Shown: positions 55,135 through 63,317 of the stretch, piece after piece | Numbering within the stretch: position 1 is the stretch's first letter | Layout of the letters: each line of letters starts with the position of its first letter | DNA from: Ignatzschineria sp. F8392 | Lineage (GTDB): Bacteria; Pseudomonadota; Gammaproteobacteria; Cardiobacteriales; Wohlfahrtiimonadaceae | Direction: 5' to 3' | Assembly (NCBI RefSeq): GCF_002252045.1 | Contig: NZ_NEFF01000002.1 | Location: 186,001 to 250,000 of the forward strand | DNA length: 64,000 nt | Notes under the pieces: model-generated | Databases searched by the model: none | What the model saw: the letters and a program-made list of their open reading frames with translations, nothing else | Told to the model about the DNA's origin: nothing | Made by a program: the position numbers and the translations under genes

Positions 55135-56323
55135 GTTTTGCCCCCTTTTTATAGAGATGGAGTCGAATAATCACAACGATATAGGTGATAAGAGCGATCA
55201 ACAACAGCGAGAGAAGTGGTGAGAGATTATAGGGAAATTCATGTCCTCTAATCGTCTGATCTAGACGGATCTCCACATACCAGGTAATGGGTAAAACTGC
55301 GCCCCAAGCGATAGCATACCAACTCATAGCGATCCGGGGAAAGAAGAGCCCAATAAAACCAAAGGCAGGAGATGAGAAGCTACTTGCCGCTCCATAATTG
55401 ATCACCTTTTCCGGTAACCAGAGGGCAAAAACAGCTGCCCAAAGTTGGGCCGCTACAATAAAGAGAGCCGTTCCTAAATAGAGTATAAAGAGGGATCCCC
55501 GTATCGGCATATCAAAAAAGAGTACTAAGACCGCATCTAAAACGATATGAACCGCTAAGAACCAGAGAAGATAGGGGATAATTTTATTAAAGAGATAACG
55601 GAAATAACTGCCATTAGCCATCGCTAAGGGAACAGCAATACCGCCTAACTTATACTTATCCCGAACAATGGTAAAGACCATCGTTACCATAATTAAGATC
55701 TGTAGCAATGTGGGGACGACGCCATTGGTTAATGTATAGTTATAGTTGAGCGTTGGGTTAAAGACCGGATGAATCTCTAACTCAATAGGAGAGAGCTGTT
55801 CAGCCGCAATTGGCCGAGCAATTCCCTGATCCATCATTGTTTCAGCTTGATAGTTGGTGATGATCGAAGTCAAAGCAGAAGAGAAACCACTCTGCAACGC
55901 CGAGCCTATCGACATATATTGGTTGTTATAGAATGTTGTTACTTCAGGCGATTCATTCGCTAATAACAACTTCTCAAAATCGGTTGGAATAAAGACAATT
56001 CCATAAACCTCACGATTAAGAAGCTTCTGCTTCGCATCATGAAGAGAGCTATCCCTCGTTGCAACCAATACTTGTGGTGAGGCGGCGATATCCTGAATCA
56101 AGGAGCGTGATGTCACAGTCCGATCCATATCAACCACCGATACCGGCATCTTCTGAATAACGCCTTCAGAGAGCAATCCCGTATAGAAGATCACCACCAA
56201 TAATGGATAGATAAAGAGGGCAAAAAAGAGACTCTTCTCTCGAAAGATCAGACGCATCTCCCGATAGAGAATTGAGAAATAGTGCTCTTTAACAACCGCT
56301 TCAGTAACTCTCTTTTCCATCAA
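55127..56323 (-). CDS. ABC-2 type permease, first of a pair
   Basis: A 398-residue inner-membrane protein of the same family as its downstream neighbour: one N-terminal helix, an outer domain (VSVVDMDRTVTSRSLIQDIA, REVYGIVFIPTDFEKLL) and about five helices after residue 195. The usual SGMS-P block is changed to SPAFGFIGLFFPRIAMSWYA. It lies 44 bases after the HlyD gene. The pair would form a heterodimeric membrane part. Confidence 0.85.
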   Translation of the reverse strand: MMEKRVTEAVVKEHYFSILYREMRLIFREKSLFFALFIYPLLVVIFYTGLLSEGVIQKMPVSVVDMDRTVTSRSLIQDIAASPQVLVATRDSSLHDAKQKLLNREVYGIVFIPTDFEKLLLANESPEVTTFYNNQYMSIGSALQSGFSSALTSIITNYQAETMMDQGIARPIAAEQLSPIELEIHPVFNPTLNYNYTLTNGVVPTLLQILIMVTMVFTIVRDKYKLGGIAVPLAMANGSYFRYLFNKIIPYLLWFLAVHIVLDAVLVLFFDMPIRGSLFILYLGTALFIVAAQLWAAVFALWLPEKVINYGAASSFSSPAFGFIGLFFPRIAMSWYAIAWGAVLPITWYVEIRLDQTIRGHEFPYNLSPLLSLLLIALITYIVVIIRLHLYKKGAKRV

Positions 56324-56367
56324 AGTCCTTTAAATACGTCTTTTAAATACGCTGCAATGAATGGCGA

Positions 56368-57357
56368 TTAATCTGCCGTATGGCGAGACTTCCAGTCTGC
56401 AATAACACTCATACCAGGTAATAAACCCTCTTCAGCTTTTACCGGCTTTGCTTTTACTTCAAAGGTGCGAAGATCAAAATCACCTGTTGCTTTGGTCGCT
56501 TGCCAGTTGGCAAATTGCCCCAATGGATTGATTGCTTGGATATAGACATCAACATCTTTCTTAAGCGCAGGAACATAGACGGTAAAATGATCCCCCACAG
56601 CGGCATAGTTGAGGTAATCTTCGCGGATATTAAATGTTAACCATAAATTATCCATATTAATTAAAGAGTAGAGAGGGGTTCCGGGATTGTAGAGTTGCCC
56701 CACTTCTGCAACACGAACAGTTACCTGACCATCTGATGGCGCATAGACTGTTAAGGCATCATAATCTGATTGCACTTGAGAGAGCGCCGCTCTTGCCTGC
56801 TCTACTTGTGCATCTGCAAGAGATTTCTGTTGCGGGCTACTACCACTCACTGCAAGCTCATAATTTGCTTTAGCTGCTGCAGCTGCTTCCATCGCTGATG
56901 AGAAGGCATTTCGCGCTACATCAAGATTCTGTTGTGAGACACCCCCACGCGGTGCGGCACCCTCCATTCTATCGAGATTACTCTTTGCTAAGAGCAGATC
57001 AGCCTCTGCTTTCTCATATTGTGCTCGCATCGCTTCAATGGTCTCAGGACGAGTACTATAGACAACATCTCTATTCGCTTGAGCGACGCGATATTGCGCT
57101 TCTGATGTTGCTAACTGCGTCTCAAGCGCTGGGCTCTCAAGTCTTAATAGTAGATCCCCTTTTTTAACCTTATCGCCAATATCTGCCGTCAATTCAACAG
57201 CACGTCCTTGCACTCGAACCGAAATATCGACTCGATTTGCAGCGACTTCCCCTTGAATCACAAGCTCAGGTTTATGGTGAGAGATATAGAAAAGGGCTGC
57301 CACTAAGAGCAGGATTACAGCAATAATAATCGCGATAGTCGTTGTAATTTTTTGCAT
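56368..57357 (-). CDS. HlyD/EmrA-type periplasmic adaptor protein
   Basis: Membrane fusion protein that links an inner-membrane exporter to an outer-membrane channel. The 329 residues have an N-terminal helix (about 7-26), the first half of a lipoyl-like domain (AANRVDISVRVQGRAVELTA), a long coiled-coil hairpin (about residues 75-190, rich in Ala, Glu and Gln) and the second half YAPSDGQVTVRVAEVGQLYN. A beta-barrel region follows. It is the first gene of the three-gene exporter unit. No outer-membrane factor or ATPase gene is seen nearby. Confidence 0.88.
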   Translation of the reverse strand: MQKITTTIAIIIAVILLLVAALFYISHHKPELVIQGEVAANRVDISVRVQGRAVELTADIGDKVKKGDLLLRLESPALETQLATSEAQYRVAQANRDVVYSTRPETIEAMRAQYEKAEADLLLAKSNLDRMEGAAPRGGVSQQNLDVARNAFSSAMEAAAAAKANYELAVSGSSPQQKSLADAQVEQARAALSQVQSDYDALTVYAPSDGQVTVRVAEVGQLYNPGTPLYSLINMDNLWLTFNIREDYLNYAAVGDHFTVYVPALKKDVDVYIQAINPLGQFANWQATKATGDFDLRTFEVKAKPVKAEEGLLPGMSVIADWKSRHTAD

Positions 57358-57521
57358 ACGTTTTAATATCCGCGCTAAACCTAGTTTTAAATGAATGAAT
57401 CAAATAAGAATCAACAAAAAGGAAACATAATGGTGCATATCATAGCATGAATGCATCTTATGCACATCTTTGATATCACGATCTTTATCAGTTTTTTCTC
57501 CTGAAAAAGGGATAAAAAAAG

Positions 57522-57551
57522 CGAATATAAATGAATATAAACGAGTATAAA
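57522..57551. repeat. 10-base tandem repeat in the gap upstream of the HlyD gene
   Basis: Three units CGAATATAAA, TGAATATAAA and CGAGTATAAA in register. The gap 57358-57985 (628 bases) has no gene I would support; open frames in it lack ribosome sites and family features. Confidence 0.7.
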
Positions 57552-57676
57552 AAAAGACTGTCACCTTGCGGATCCAGTCTCTTCTTGTTCGATTAACAGC
57601 GCCAAATAGGCATCCATTGATCACCTTCTAGCTAGTTGAGATCCTCTTAAGATCACGATAACTATAACTGTTAATC

Positions 57677-57695
57677 ATGGGGAATAATTCCCCAT
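57677..57695. promoter_or_regulatory. Perfect 19-base palindrome, candidate operator
   Basis: ATGGGGAATAATTCCCCAT is symmetric around one central A. It lies about 320 bases upstream of the HlyD start and about 290 bases past the LysR stop. It could be an operator of the exporter operon, or a short hairpin. No T run flanks it, so it is not an obvious terminator. Confidence 0.4.
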
Positions 57696-57985
57696 CTATC
57701 AGCTCGAGATAACGCTCCTACCTCTTTTTAGAGCCCCGATATCTTAGTTTGCCACAATTAGGAGATTCAATCTCTCTAACTCTTATCATCAGCATTATGA
57801 GCGTGAAGTGGATATCGTTTATCTTAACGATTTATCTTCCCTTCTGCTGTGATAGGCAGTTCTTCCTCCACCTACTAGTGATATATTTTGCCTTCTTTAA
57901 TAATGAGCTATTTTTTATTTTTATAAATATTACTAAGATCGGTAAGGGCTATTTAATACCCTTTAGCAGAAAGTCTCAAATGACA

Positions 57986-58879
57986 TTATCGCGGAAGATA
58001 TAACTTTTGGTTATACTCTTTAAGTCTCCTATTGAGGAATTTTTGAATAAGCTTCTGATAATCTTGCGATATTTTTCGTAAAGGCCGATCCGATTGATAG
58101 AGCATACAGAGGTCTAACATCATCGGTTCTTTAAGAGGATAGATCATGGAAAAGGGCAAAACTTCTGCCGCAGAGAAGAGATCACTGATCGTGCACCCAA
58201 CTCTTCGCTTCACAAATTCAGCCGCCATATAGTAGGTATGTACATTAAGTTGCGTCGGTTTAAAGGTACGATATTGATGAATCATGGTTGATAATGAATC
58301 GGCACCAGGATTGATCCAACGATCATCATCGATGGCTTCAAGACTCATGACACCTTGCTCTAAAGGCTCTGCATCAAGATAGACAACCGGTATTTTCGCT
58401 AATGTAATAGAACTAATACCCTGCTCCTTAATCGGCCGAAAAGAGATTGCAAAATCGAGCTGATAACGATTAAGGAGATGGATTAACTCATCCGTATGAT
58501 AAGTTGAGACCTCAACTCGCGACTGGGGATAGCGCTCTAAAAAGAGCTTCGTCACCTCAGGAATAAGACTTAAACCTAAACTTGGCAGACAGCCAATGGA
58601 GATATTCCCTCGAGGTTTTTCCGCTAAATTTTCTGCCATTAACTGAAAGTCACTCAACTCTTGATAGATCATCTGCGCTTTATCGTAGAGAATACGGGCC
58701 TCTTTTGTCGGAATCAATTTACCACGTGTTCGCTCAAAAAGGAGATAACCTAAACGCATCTCCGCATGTTTTAAGGTTTTACTCACTGCAGGTTGTGAGA
58801 TATGCAACATATCTGCTGCCCGTGAAATCGAGCCGCAGACCATAATGGCATAGAAGACCTCTAGATGCCTCGTATTCAT
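57986..58879 (-). CDS. LysR-family transcriptional regulator
   Basis: A 297-residue DNA-binding regulator. The N-terminal winged helix-turn-helix is clear: RHLEVFYAIMVCGSISRAAD, then LHISQPAVSKTLKHAEMRLG (about residues 23-42) and LFERTRGKLIPTKEA. A periplasmic-binding-like effector domain follows (GNISIGCLPSLGLSLIPEVT from about residue 90). It lies upstream of the HlyD-permease genes in the same direction with a 628-base gap, not in the usual divergent layout, so its target is unknown. Confidence 0.92.
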   Translation of the reverse strand: MNTRHLEVFYAIMVCGSISRAADMLHISQPAVSKTLKHAEMRLGYLLFERTRGKLIPTKEARILYDKAQMIYQELSDFQLMAENLAEKPRGNISIGCLPSLGLSLIPEVTKLFLERYPQSRVEVSTYHTDELIHLLNRYQLDFAISFRPIKEQGISSITLAKIPVVYLDAEPLEQGVMSLEAIDDDRWINPGADSLSTMIHQYRTFKPTQLNVHTYYMAAEFVKRRVGCTISDLFSAAEVLPFSMIYPLKEPMMLDLCMLYQSDRPLRKISQDYQKLIQKFLNRRLKEYNQKLYLPR

Positions 58880-58930
58880 TCTATTTCCCCCTAACTAATA
58901 ATTATTTATCACCTTCGATTAATCTTAAAT

Positions 58931-59005
58931 AGTAGATCTGCCTCTAATAGATCAACCTCTAATAGATCAGTCTCTAATGGATCGGCCGCCAATAGATCGA
59001 CCTCT
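58931..59005. repeat. 15-base tandem repeat upstream of lysR
   Basis: Five units in exact register: AGTAGATCTGCCTCT, AATAGATCAACCTCT, AATAGATCAGTCTCT, AATGGATCGGCCGCC, AATAGATCGACCTCT. A partial AGATCCCCCTCT follows. It lies 52 bases before the lysR start, in its promoter region. Confidence 0.85.
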
Positions 59006-59100
59006 AGATCCCCCTCTACTTAAAGTAGTGACCGATAACCGCCTCTTCTTAAGCGCACTTATCATGCGTTCAGGGCAAGCGCACAGATCAATCTTCACAA

Positions 59101-59130
59101 AACAATATACCTATCTGTATATTGTTTTTT
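59101..59130 (+). promoter_or_regulatory. Perfect inverted repeat with T run: operator or leader terminator
   Basis: AACAATATAC, a 6-base loop CTATCT, then GTATATTGTT followed by TTTTC. The 10-base perfect AT-rich palindrome resembles a TetR-type operator. The T run would also fit an intrinsic terminator, but no plus-strand gene is upstream (lysR starts at 58879 and points away). It stands about 150 bases before the DUF2798 gene. Confidence 0.5.
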
Positions 59131-59178
59131 CTTGAATGATTCGCTACCCTACAGGTTATACTCAATCCTATACCGGGG

Positions 59179-59199
59179 TTACCCACAAAGTTATCCACA
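59179..59199 (+). promoter_or_regulatory. Two adjacent DnaA-box-like sites
   Basis: TTACCCACA at 59179-59187 and the perfect box TTATCCACA at 59191-59199, same strand and 12 bases apart from start to start. They lie in the leader of the DUF2798 gene. DnaA may bind here to regulate the gene; this is inference from the 9-mers only. Confidence 0.45.
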
Positions 59200-59278
59200 A
59201 GATGATCTCTTTAGTGTATCAGATAAACACAACAATCAATGGAAATGGATTGTTGAAAATAAGTTAGAAAGGAGTCTC

Positions 59279-59536
59279 ATGAGCCAAAATAGATTTGACC
59301 GATATAAACTTCATCCAAGAATGATGCATATTCTTGTCCCCTTCTTCCTCTCATTTGGAATGTCCTGCATTGTCTCTCTGGTAAGTACCTTGATGAGTGT
59401 TGGTTTTTCCGGTTTTGTTGTAGGTGAATGGTTCGGCGCTTGGATGCTCTCCTGGCTCGTTGCCTTTCCCTCTGTTCTGATTCTGCTCCCTATTATGCGA
59501 CGATTAGCGCTACTCTTTGTCCGTAAGCCAGAATAA
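59279..59536 (+). CDS. DUF2798-type small membrane protein
   Basis: An 85-residue protein with two membrane helices (about residues 17-40 and 52-78) joined by GFSGFVVGEWFGAW. The pattern HPRMMHILVPFFLSFGMSC and FPSVLILLPIMRRL fits the DUF2798 family of unknown function. The start at 59279 has AAAGGAG (59268-59274) at 4 bases; the longer frame from 59132 runs through the DnaA-box leader and is not supported. A strong terminator follows at 59594-59627. Confidence 0.8.
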   Translation: MSQNRFDRYKLHPRMMHILVPFFLSFGMSCIVSLVSTLMSVGFSGFVVGEWFGAWMLSWLVAFPSVLILLPIMRRLALLFVRKPE

Positions 59537-59593
59537 TAAAGAGCGTTAAGACAATAGGATACCGATCCCACTCTAAGTAAGACCCAATAATAG

Positions 59594-59627
59594 AAAACCC
59601 CAACTCAAAATATGAGCTGGGGTTTTT
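59594..59627. terminator. Bidirectional terminator between DUF2798 and pnp
   Basis: AAAACCCCAACTCA pairs with TGAGCTGGGGTTTT with one mismatch and a 5-base loop; T runs on both strands. From 59628 to 59747 there are only AGATCTAATT-type direct repeats (about 59695-59745). Confidence 0.88.
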
Positions 59628-59747
59628 AAATGTTATAGAGATGATCTCTCTACTCAATATAGCTAATCGATGTACTACTAATCGATATCACCGATTAGAT
59701 CTACCAATTAGATCTAATTAATCAAGATCTAATTAAGATCTAACTCA

Positions 59748-61844
59748 TTACTCAACATCTTTCATCGTTAAACGGATACGTCCTTGACGGTCAATCTCAA
59801 GTACTTTCACCTTCACAACTTGACCAACATTGAGGTGATCCCCAACATTAGAGATACGCTCTTCAGAAGGGATTTGTGATACGTGAACCATACCATCTTG
59901 CCCTGGGCGAAGATTAACAAATGCACCGAAGTCCATAATACGAACAACTGGCGCATCATAGATAGCACCAATCTCAATATCAGAAGTGATCTCTTCGATA
60001 CGTTTTTTCGCTGCTTCAGCTTGATCATTATTGACAGCAGAGATACGAACTTCACCTGTATCTTCGATCTCAATAATCGCACCTGTCTCTTCGGTAATAG
60101 CACGAATCGTTACACCACCTTTACCGATCACATCACGAATCTTATCGGGATTGATACGAATTGTTGTAATACGTGGCGCAAACTCAGAGATCGTTTCACG
60201 CGACTCACTGATAACACTATTCATCTCATCAAGAATATGGAGACGCGCTACTTTTGCTTGTGAAAGTGCCGTATCCATAATCTCTTGGGTAATACCATCG
60301 ATCTTAATATCCATCTGCAATGCCGTGATACCCTCTTTCGTACCGGCAACTTTAAAGTCCATATCACCAAGATGATCTTCATCACCTAAGATATCGGTTA
60401 AGACCGCATATTGATCCCCTTCCTTAATTAAGCCCATTGCAATTCCCGCAACAGGGGCTTTTAAAGGAACACCGGCATCCATCAATGCAAGCGAGCTACC
60501 ACAGACAGAAGCCATTGAGCTTGAACCATTCGATTCTGTAATCTCAGAGACAACACGAATTGTGTAAGGATACTCTTCCATGTTAGGCAATACTGCCGCA
60601 ACACCACGTTTTGCAAGATTACCATGACCAATCTCACGACGTTTTGGTGAACCAACACGTCCTGTTTCACCTACAGAATAGGGAGGGAAGTTATAGTGGA
60701 GCATAAAGTTCTCTTTATATTCACCAGAAATAGCATCGATAATCTGTGCATCACGCTCAGTACCCAATGTTGCCACAACTAATGCTTGTGTCTCACCACG
60801 AGTAAAGAGTGCTGAACCATGTGTACGTTTTAAAACGCCAACGCGCGAAACGATAGGACGTACAGTTTTAGTATCACGCCCATCAATACGCGGCTGACCT
60901 GCAAGAATTTGACTACGAACAATATCCGCACTGATGCGACCGACTTCTGCAGCAACTTCAGCCTCTGTAAAGCTCTCTTCTGCATCTGTTACTAATTCTG
61001 CAATAGCGCGCTCTTTAGCCGCACTGATTGCACTGCTACGTTCTTGCTTCACGGTAATTTTAAAAGCGGCTTCTAAATCAGCACGGACCAAGTCTGAAAC
61101 TGCTTTTTTCAGTGCTTCATTCACTTCAGGAATTTCAAACGGGAATGGCTCATTACCCACTTTATCCGCGAGCTCTGCAATATTGTCGATAACAACTTGC
61201 ATCTCTTGATGACCATATACAACAGCACCTAGCATTACCTCTTCTGAGAGAAGGTTAGCTTCGGACTCTACCATCAATACCGCACCTTTTGTGCCGGCAA
61301 CGACAAGATCAAGATCTGAAACTTTTAACTCTGAACGTGTTGGGTTTAAGATATACTCACCATTGATATATCCCACACGCGCCGCACCTAAAGGTCCATT
61401 AAAGGGCAATCTTGCAATTGAGAGCGCTGCGGAAGCACCAATCATCGCAACGATATCTGCACTGATCTCTGGATTGATAGAGACAACAGTTGCCACGATC
61501 TGAACTTCATTGGTGAATGCTTCATGGAACAGAGGACGCACAGGACGGTCGATAAGACGCGCAACTAAAATCTCCTGCTCTGAAGGGCGACCTTCACGAC
61601 GAAAAAATCCACCAGGGATTTTACCGGCCGCATAGGTTTTTTCCTGATAATCAACCGTTAATGGAAAGAAGTCACGCCCAGGATCTGCACTCTTTGCCGC
61701 AACGACTGAGACAAACAGTGTCGTTCCCTCAACATCTACCATCACAGCTGCTGTCGCTTGACGCGCAATTTCAGCTGTTTCAATTGTTACCTTACGACCA
61801 CCGTAGGTAAATTCCTGCACAATCGGTTTTAATTCTAATGTCAT
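59748..61844 (-). CDS. pnp: Polyribonucleotide nucleotidyltransferase (PNPase)
   Basis: Phosphorolytic 3'-5' exoribonuclease, a trimer in the degradosome. The start at 61844 gives 698 residues beginning [12 protein letters not shown]; the longer frame from 61919 adds a Lys/Glu-rich stretch not in the family. Two RNase PH domains are seen ([20 protein letters not shown] about residues 78-97; [16 protein letters not shown] about 375-390), then the KH domain with [17 protein letters not shown] and the S1 domain ([19 protein letters not shown]). AAAGGA is about 12 bases before the start. It lies behind rpsO with a terminator in between, as in other gammaproteobacteria. Confidence 0.97.
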   Translation of the reverse strand: MTLELKPIVQEFTYGGRKVTIETAEIARQATAAVMVDVEGTTLFVSVVAAKSADPGRDFFPLTVDYQEKTYAAGKIPGGFFRREGRPSEQEILVARLIDRPVRPLFHEAFTNEVQIVATVVSINPEISADIVAMIGASAALSIARLPFNGPLGAARVGYINGEYILNPTRSELKVSDLDLVVAGTKGAVLMVESEANLLSEEVMLGAVVYGHQEMQVVIDNIAELADKVGNEPFPFEIPEVNEALKKAVSDLVRADLEAAFKITVKQERSSAISAAKERAIAELVTDAEESFTEAEVAAEVGRISADIVRSQILAGQPRIDGRDTKTVRPIVSRVGVLKRTHGSALFTRGETQALVVATLGTERDAQIIDAISGEYKENFMLHYNFPPYSVGETGRVGSPKRREIGHGNLAKRGVAAVLPNMEEYPYTIRVVSEITESNGSSSMASVCGSSLALMDAGVPLKAPVAGIAMGLIKEGDQYAVLTDILGDEDHLGDMDFKVAGTKEGITALQMDIKIDGITQEIMDTALSQAKVARLHILDEMNSVISESRETISEFAPRITTIRINPDKIRDVIGKGGVTIRAITEETGAIIEIEDTGEVRISAVNNDQAEAAKKRIEEITSDIEIGAIYDAPVVRIMDFGAFVNLRPGQDGMVHVSQIPSEERISNVGDHLNVGQVVKVKVLEIDRQGRIRLTMKDVE

Positions 61845-61942
61845 ATCTTCATTTTCCTTTATTTTGATCTCTCTTTTCTGACCTTTTTCATACTCTTTCT
61901 TTAAATAAAGGATCTTCAAATTAAAGAACTATAGAACTCTAA

Positions 61943-62014
61943 GGGAACTGCTTCATCTCTTACAATAAAGCGTAAACTTGATGCCACCTCAAACAAAAGA
62001 TGAAGCAGTGCCCC
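61943..62014 (-). promoter_or_regulatory. pnp leader hairpin, likely RNase III processing site
   Basis: On the minus-strand transcript, AGATGAAGCAGT-type arms (61998-62009 with 61947-61958) make a perfect 12-base-pair stem. It is extended by AGGG/CCCT after a small internal loop and closes a loop of about 39 bases, 100 bases upstream of the pnp start. In E. coli a double-stranded pnp leader is cut by RNase III and allows PNPase to repress its own mRNA. Sequence shows the stem; the function is inferred from position. Confidence 0.65.
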
Positions 62015-62067
62015 TACAGATAACTCTATTTAAAGAGATTACAAAAAAGGATAAAAAGCCAAACTAC

Positions 62068-62096
62068 AAAAAGCCCCCACAAAAGATGCGGGGGCT
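62068..62096 (-). terminator. rpsO terminator
   Basis: On the minus strand AGCCCCC/GGGGGCT with an 11-base loop runs into five T (A run 62068-62072), 86 bases after the rpsO stop. It probably lets part of the transcripts pass into pnp. Confidence 0.88.
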
Positions 62097-62181
62097 CAAT
62101 TTTACAGGTACATTACACCTAGCGCATTATCAGTCATGAGCTGGGGATAATCTACAAAAAAATACATCTTTATCAATACAA

Positions 62182-62448
62182 TTAACGACGTAATGATAAA
62201 CGATCGATAAGATTTTGATAACGATCTAAATCGATAGATCTTAAGTATGTGAGTAACTTACGACGCTTGTTTACCATCTGTAATAGACCACGACGTGAGT
62301 GATGATCTTTCTTATGCTCAGCAAAATGTGCTTGAAGCGCATTGATGTTGAACGTTAAGAGTGCTACTTGTACTTCTGGTGAACCTGTGTCGTTAGCGCC
62401 ACGACCGAAATCTTTAACGATCTCTGCTTTTTTTTCTACTGTTAACAT
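62182..62448 (-). CDS. rpsO: 30S ribosomal protein S15
   Basis: Primary 16S rRNA-binding protein. The start at 62448 gives 88 residues, the usual size; the longer frame from 62511 is not supported. The signature is present: [20 protein letters not shown] (about residues 22-41) and [20 protein letters not shown] (about 45-64), and it ends [12 protein letters not shown]. It is followed by its terminator and pnp, the conserved rpsO-pnp order. Confidence 0.98.
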   Translation of the reverse strand: MLTVEKKAEIVKDFGRGANDTGSPEVQVALLTFNINALQAHFAEHKKDHHSRRGLLQMVNKRRKLLTYLRSIDLDRYQNLIDRLSLRR

Positions 62449-62649
62449 GTATAAAAACTCCAAAATTTTATAAATAGTGTCAATGGCGATGACAGCATTT
62501 AATCTCGGCATTATAGTATGTTTCTCTCAAAACACCAACTACTAAAATAGGGATTGATCTCTCAAGGTGAAAATTGCGCAACACGCTGACGAACCCTCTT
62601 GCAAAATCAACAACCTCAACACTCAATCTATCTACCCTTTATCTAACGT

Positions 62650-63231
62650 CTAGCGCCACTGCCAACTAATATTGTCCCCAACCTTGAGCCCTAACGTTTC
62701 TGCCACCCCTTTATTGAGCTCTAAAACATACTTTCCAGGCGCTTTAGCAGGATAGGAAGGGCATCGGCTCGTACGACAAGGCTCTGCTTGGACAATATCA
62801 ACCACTTCACCATCTTCAGCTATATAGATAATGTCGAGGGGGATTAAGGTATTTTTCATCCAAAATGAGAGAAATTGCGTCTGAGGAAAGAGAAAGAGCA
62901 TTCCCCGCTCCTCCGGCATCGACTCTCGATACATCAATCCTTCTGCCTGTGCCCGGGAATCAAGTGCAAGCTCAACAATAATGGGGGTTTCATGAATACG
63001 CATCTCCCCTTCTCGCAATCCCGATTGTGGTGAAAACCCCAAGCCAGGCTTCACAATGCCGGCACCCTGCTCTAAAAAATGGCGAAGATCCGGGTTATCT
63101 CTTCGAACCTCTGTCGCCATAGCACCAGGAAGAAGCTGGAAAAACAGTAGTAACAATATAAAATAGAGCGCAATATGAATATGCTCCCAGCGACTCACTC
63201 TCTTCTTTAGTGGATCCAATACTCTCTCCAT
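62650..63231 (-). CDS. DUF192 protein, exported
   Basis: A 193-residue protein with a basic N-terminus and a hydrophobic helix (about residues 18-38, ending GAMA), probably a signal peptide or anchor. The DUF192 core is clear: AEGLMYRESMPEERGMLFLF (about residues 95-114), FWMKNTLIPLDIIYI (about 122-136) and VLELNKGVAETLGLKVGD near the end. Function of the family is not established. A region of about 50 residues before the core is not recognised. It lies between rpsO and roxA on the same strand; no operon link is evident. Confidence 0.88.
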   Translation of the reverse strand: MERVLDPLKKRVSRWEHIHIALYFILLLLFFQLLPGAMATEVRRDNPDLRHFLEQGAGIVKPGLGFSPQSGLREGEMRIHETPIIVELALDSRAQAEGLMYRESMPEERGMLFLFPQTQFLSFWMKNTLIPLDIIYIAEDGEVVDIVQAEPCRTSRCPSYPAKAPGKYVLELNKGVAETLGLKVGDNISWQWR

Positions 63232-63317
63232 TCATCTATCTCCCTTGACGTTATCACCCATCGATCTCATCACACAACTACCCAACCCTATAAAGCAGAT
63301 GCCCTATCTGAAACTGA

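Noticed and set aside
57749-58003. 84-residue plus-strand open frame in the gap downstream of lysR
   Set aside because: Hydrophobic and AT-rich with no ribosome site; it runs into the 3' end of lysR.
59101-59199. Chromosomal replication origin
   Set aside because: Only two DnaA boxes and no dnaA, dnaN, gidA or AT-rich unwinding cluster are present.
59132-59278. N-terminal extension of the DUF2798 gene
   Set aside because: It would cover the DnaA-box region and lacks a ribosome site, while a strong one precedes 59279.
61845-61919. 25-residue N-terminal extension of PNPase
   Set aside because: Low-complexity Lys/Glu-rich and absent from the family; the internal ATG at 61844 has the ribosome site.
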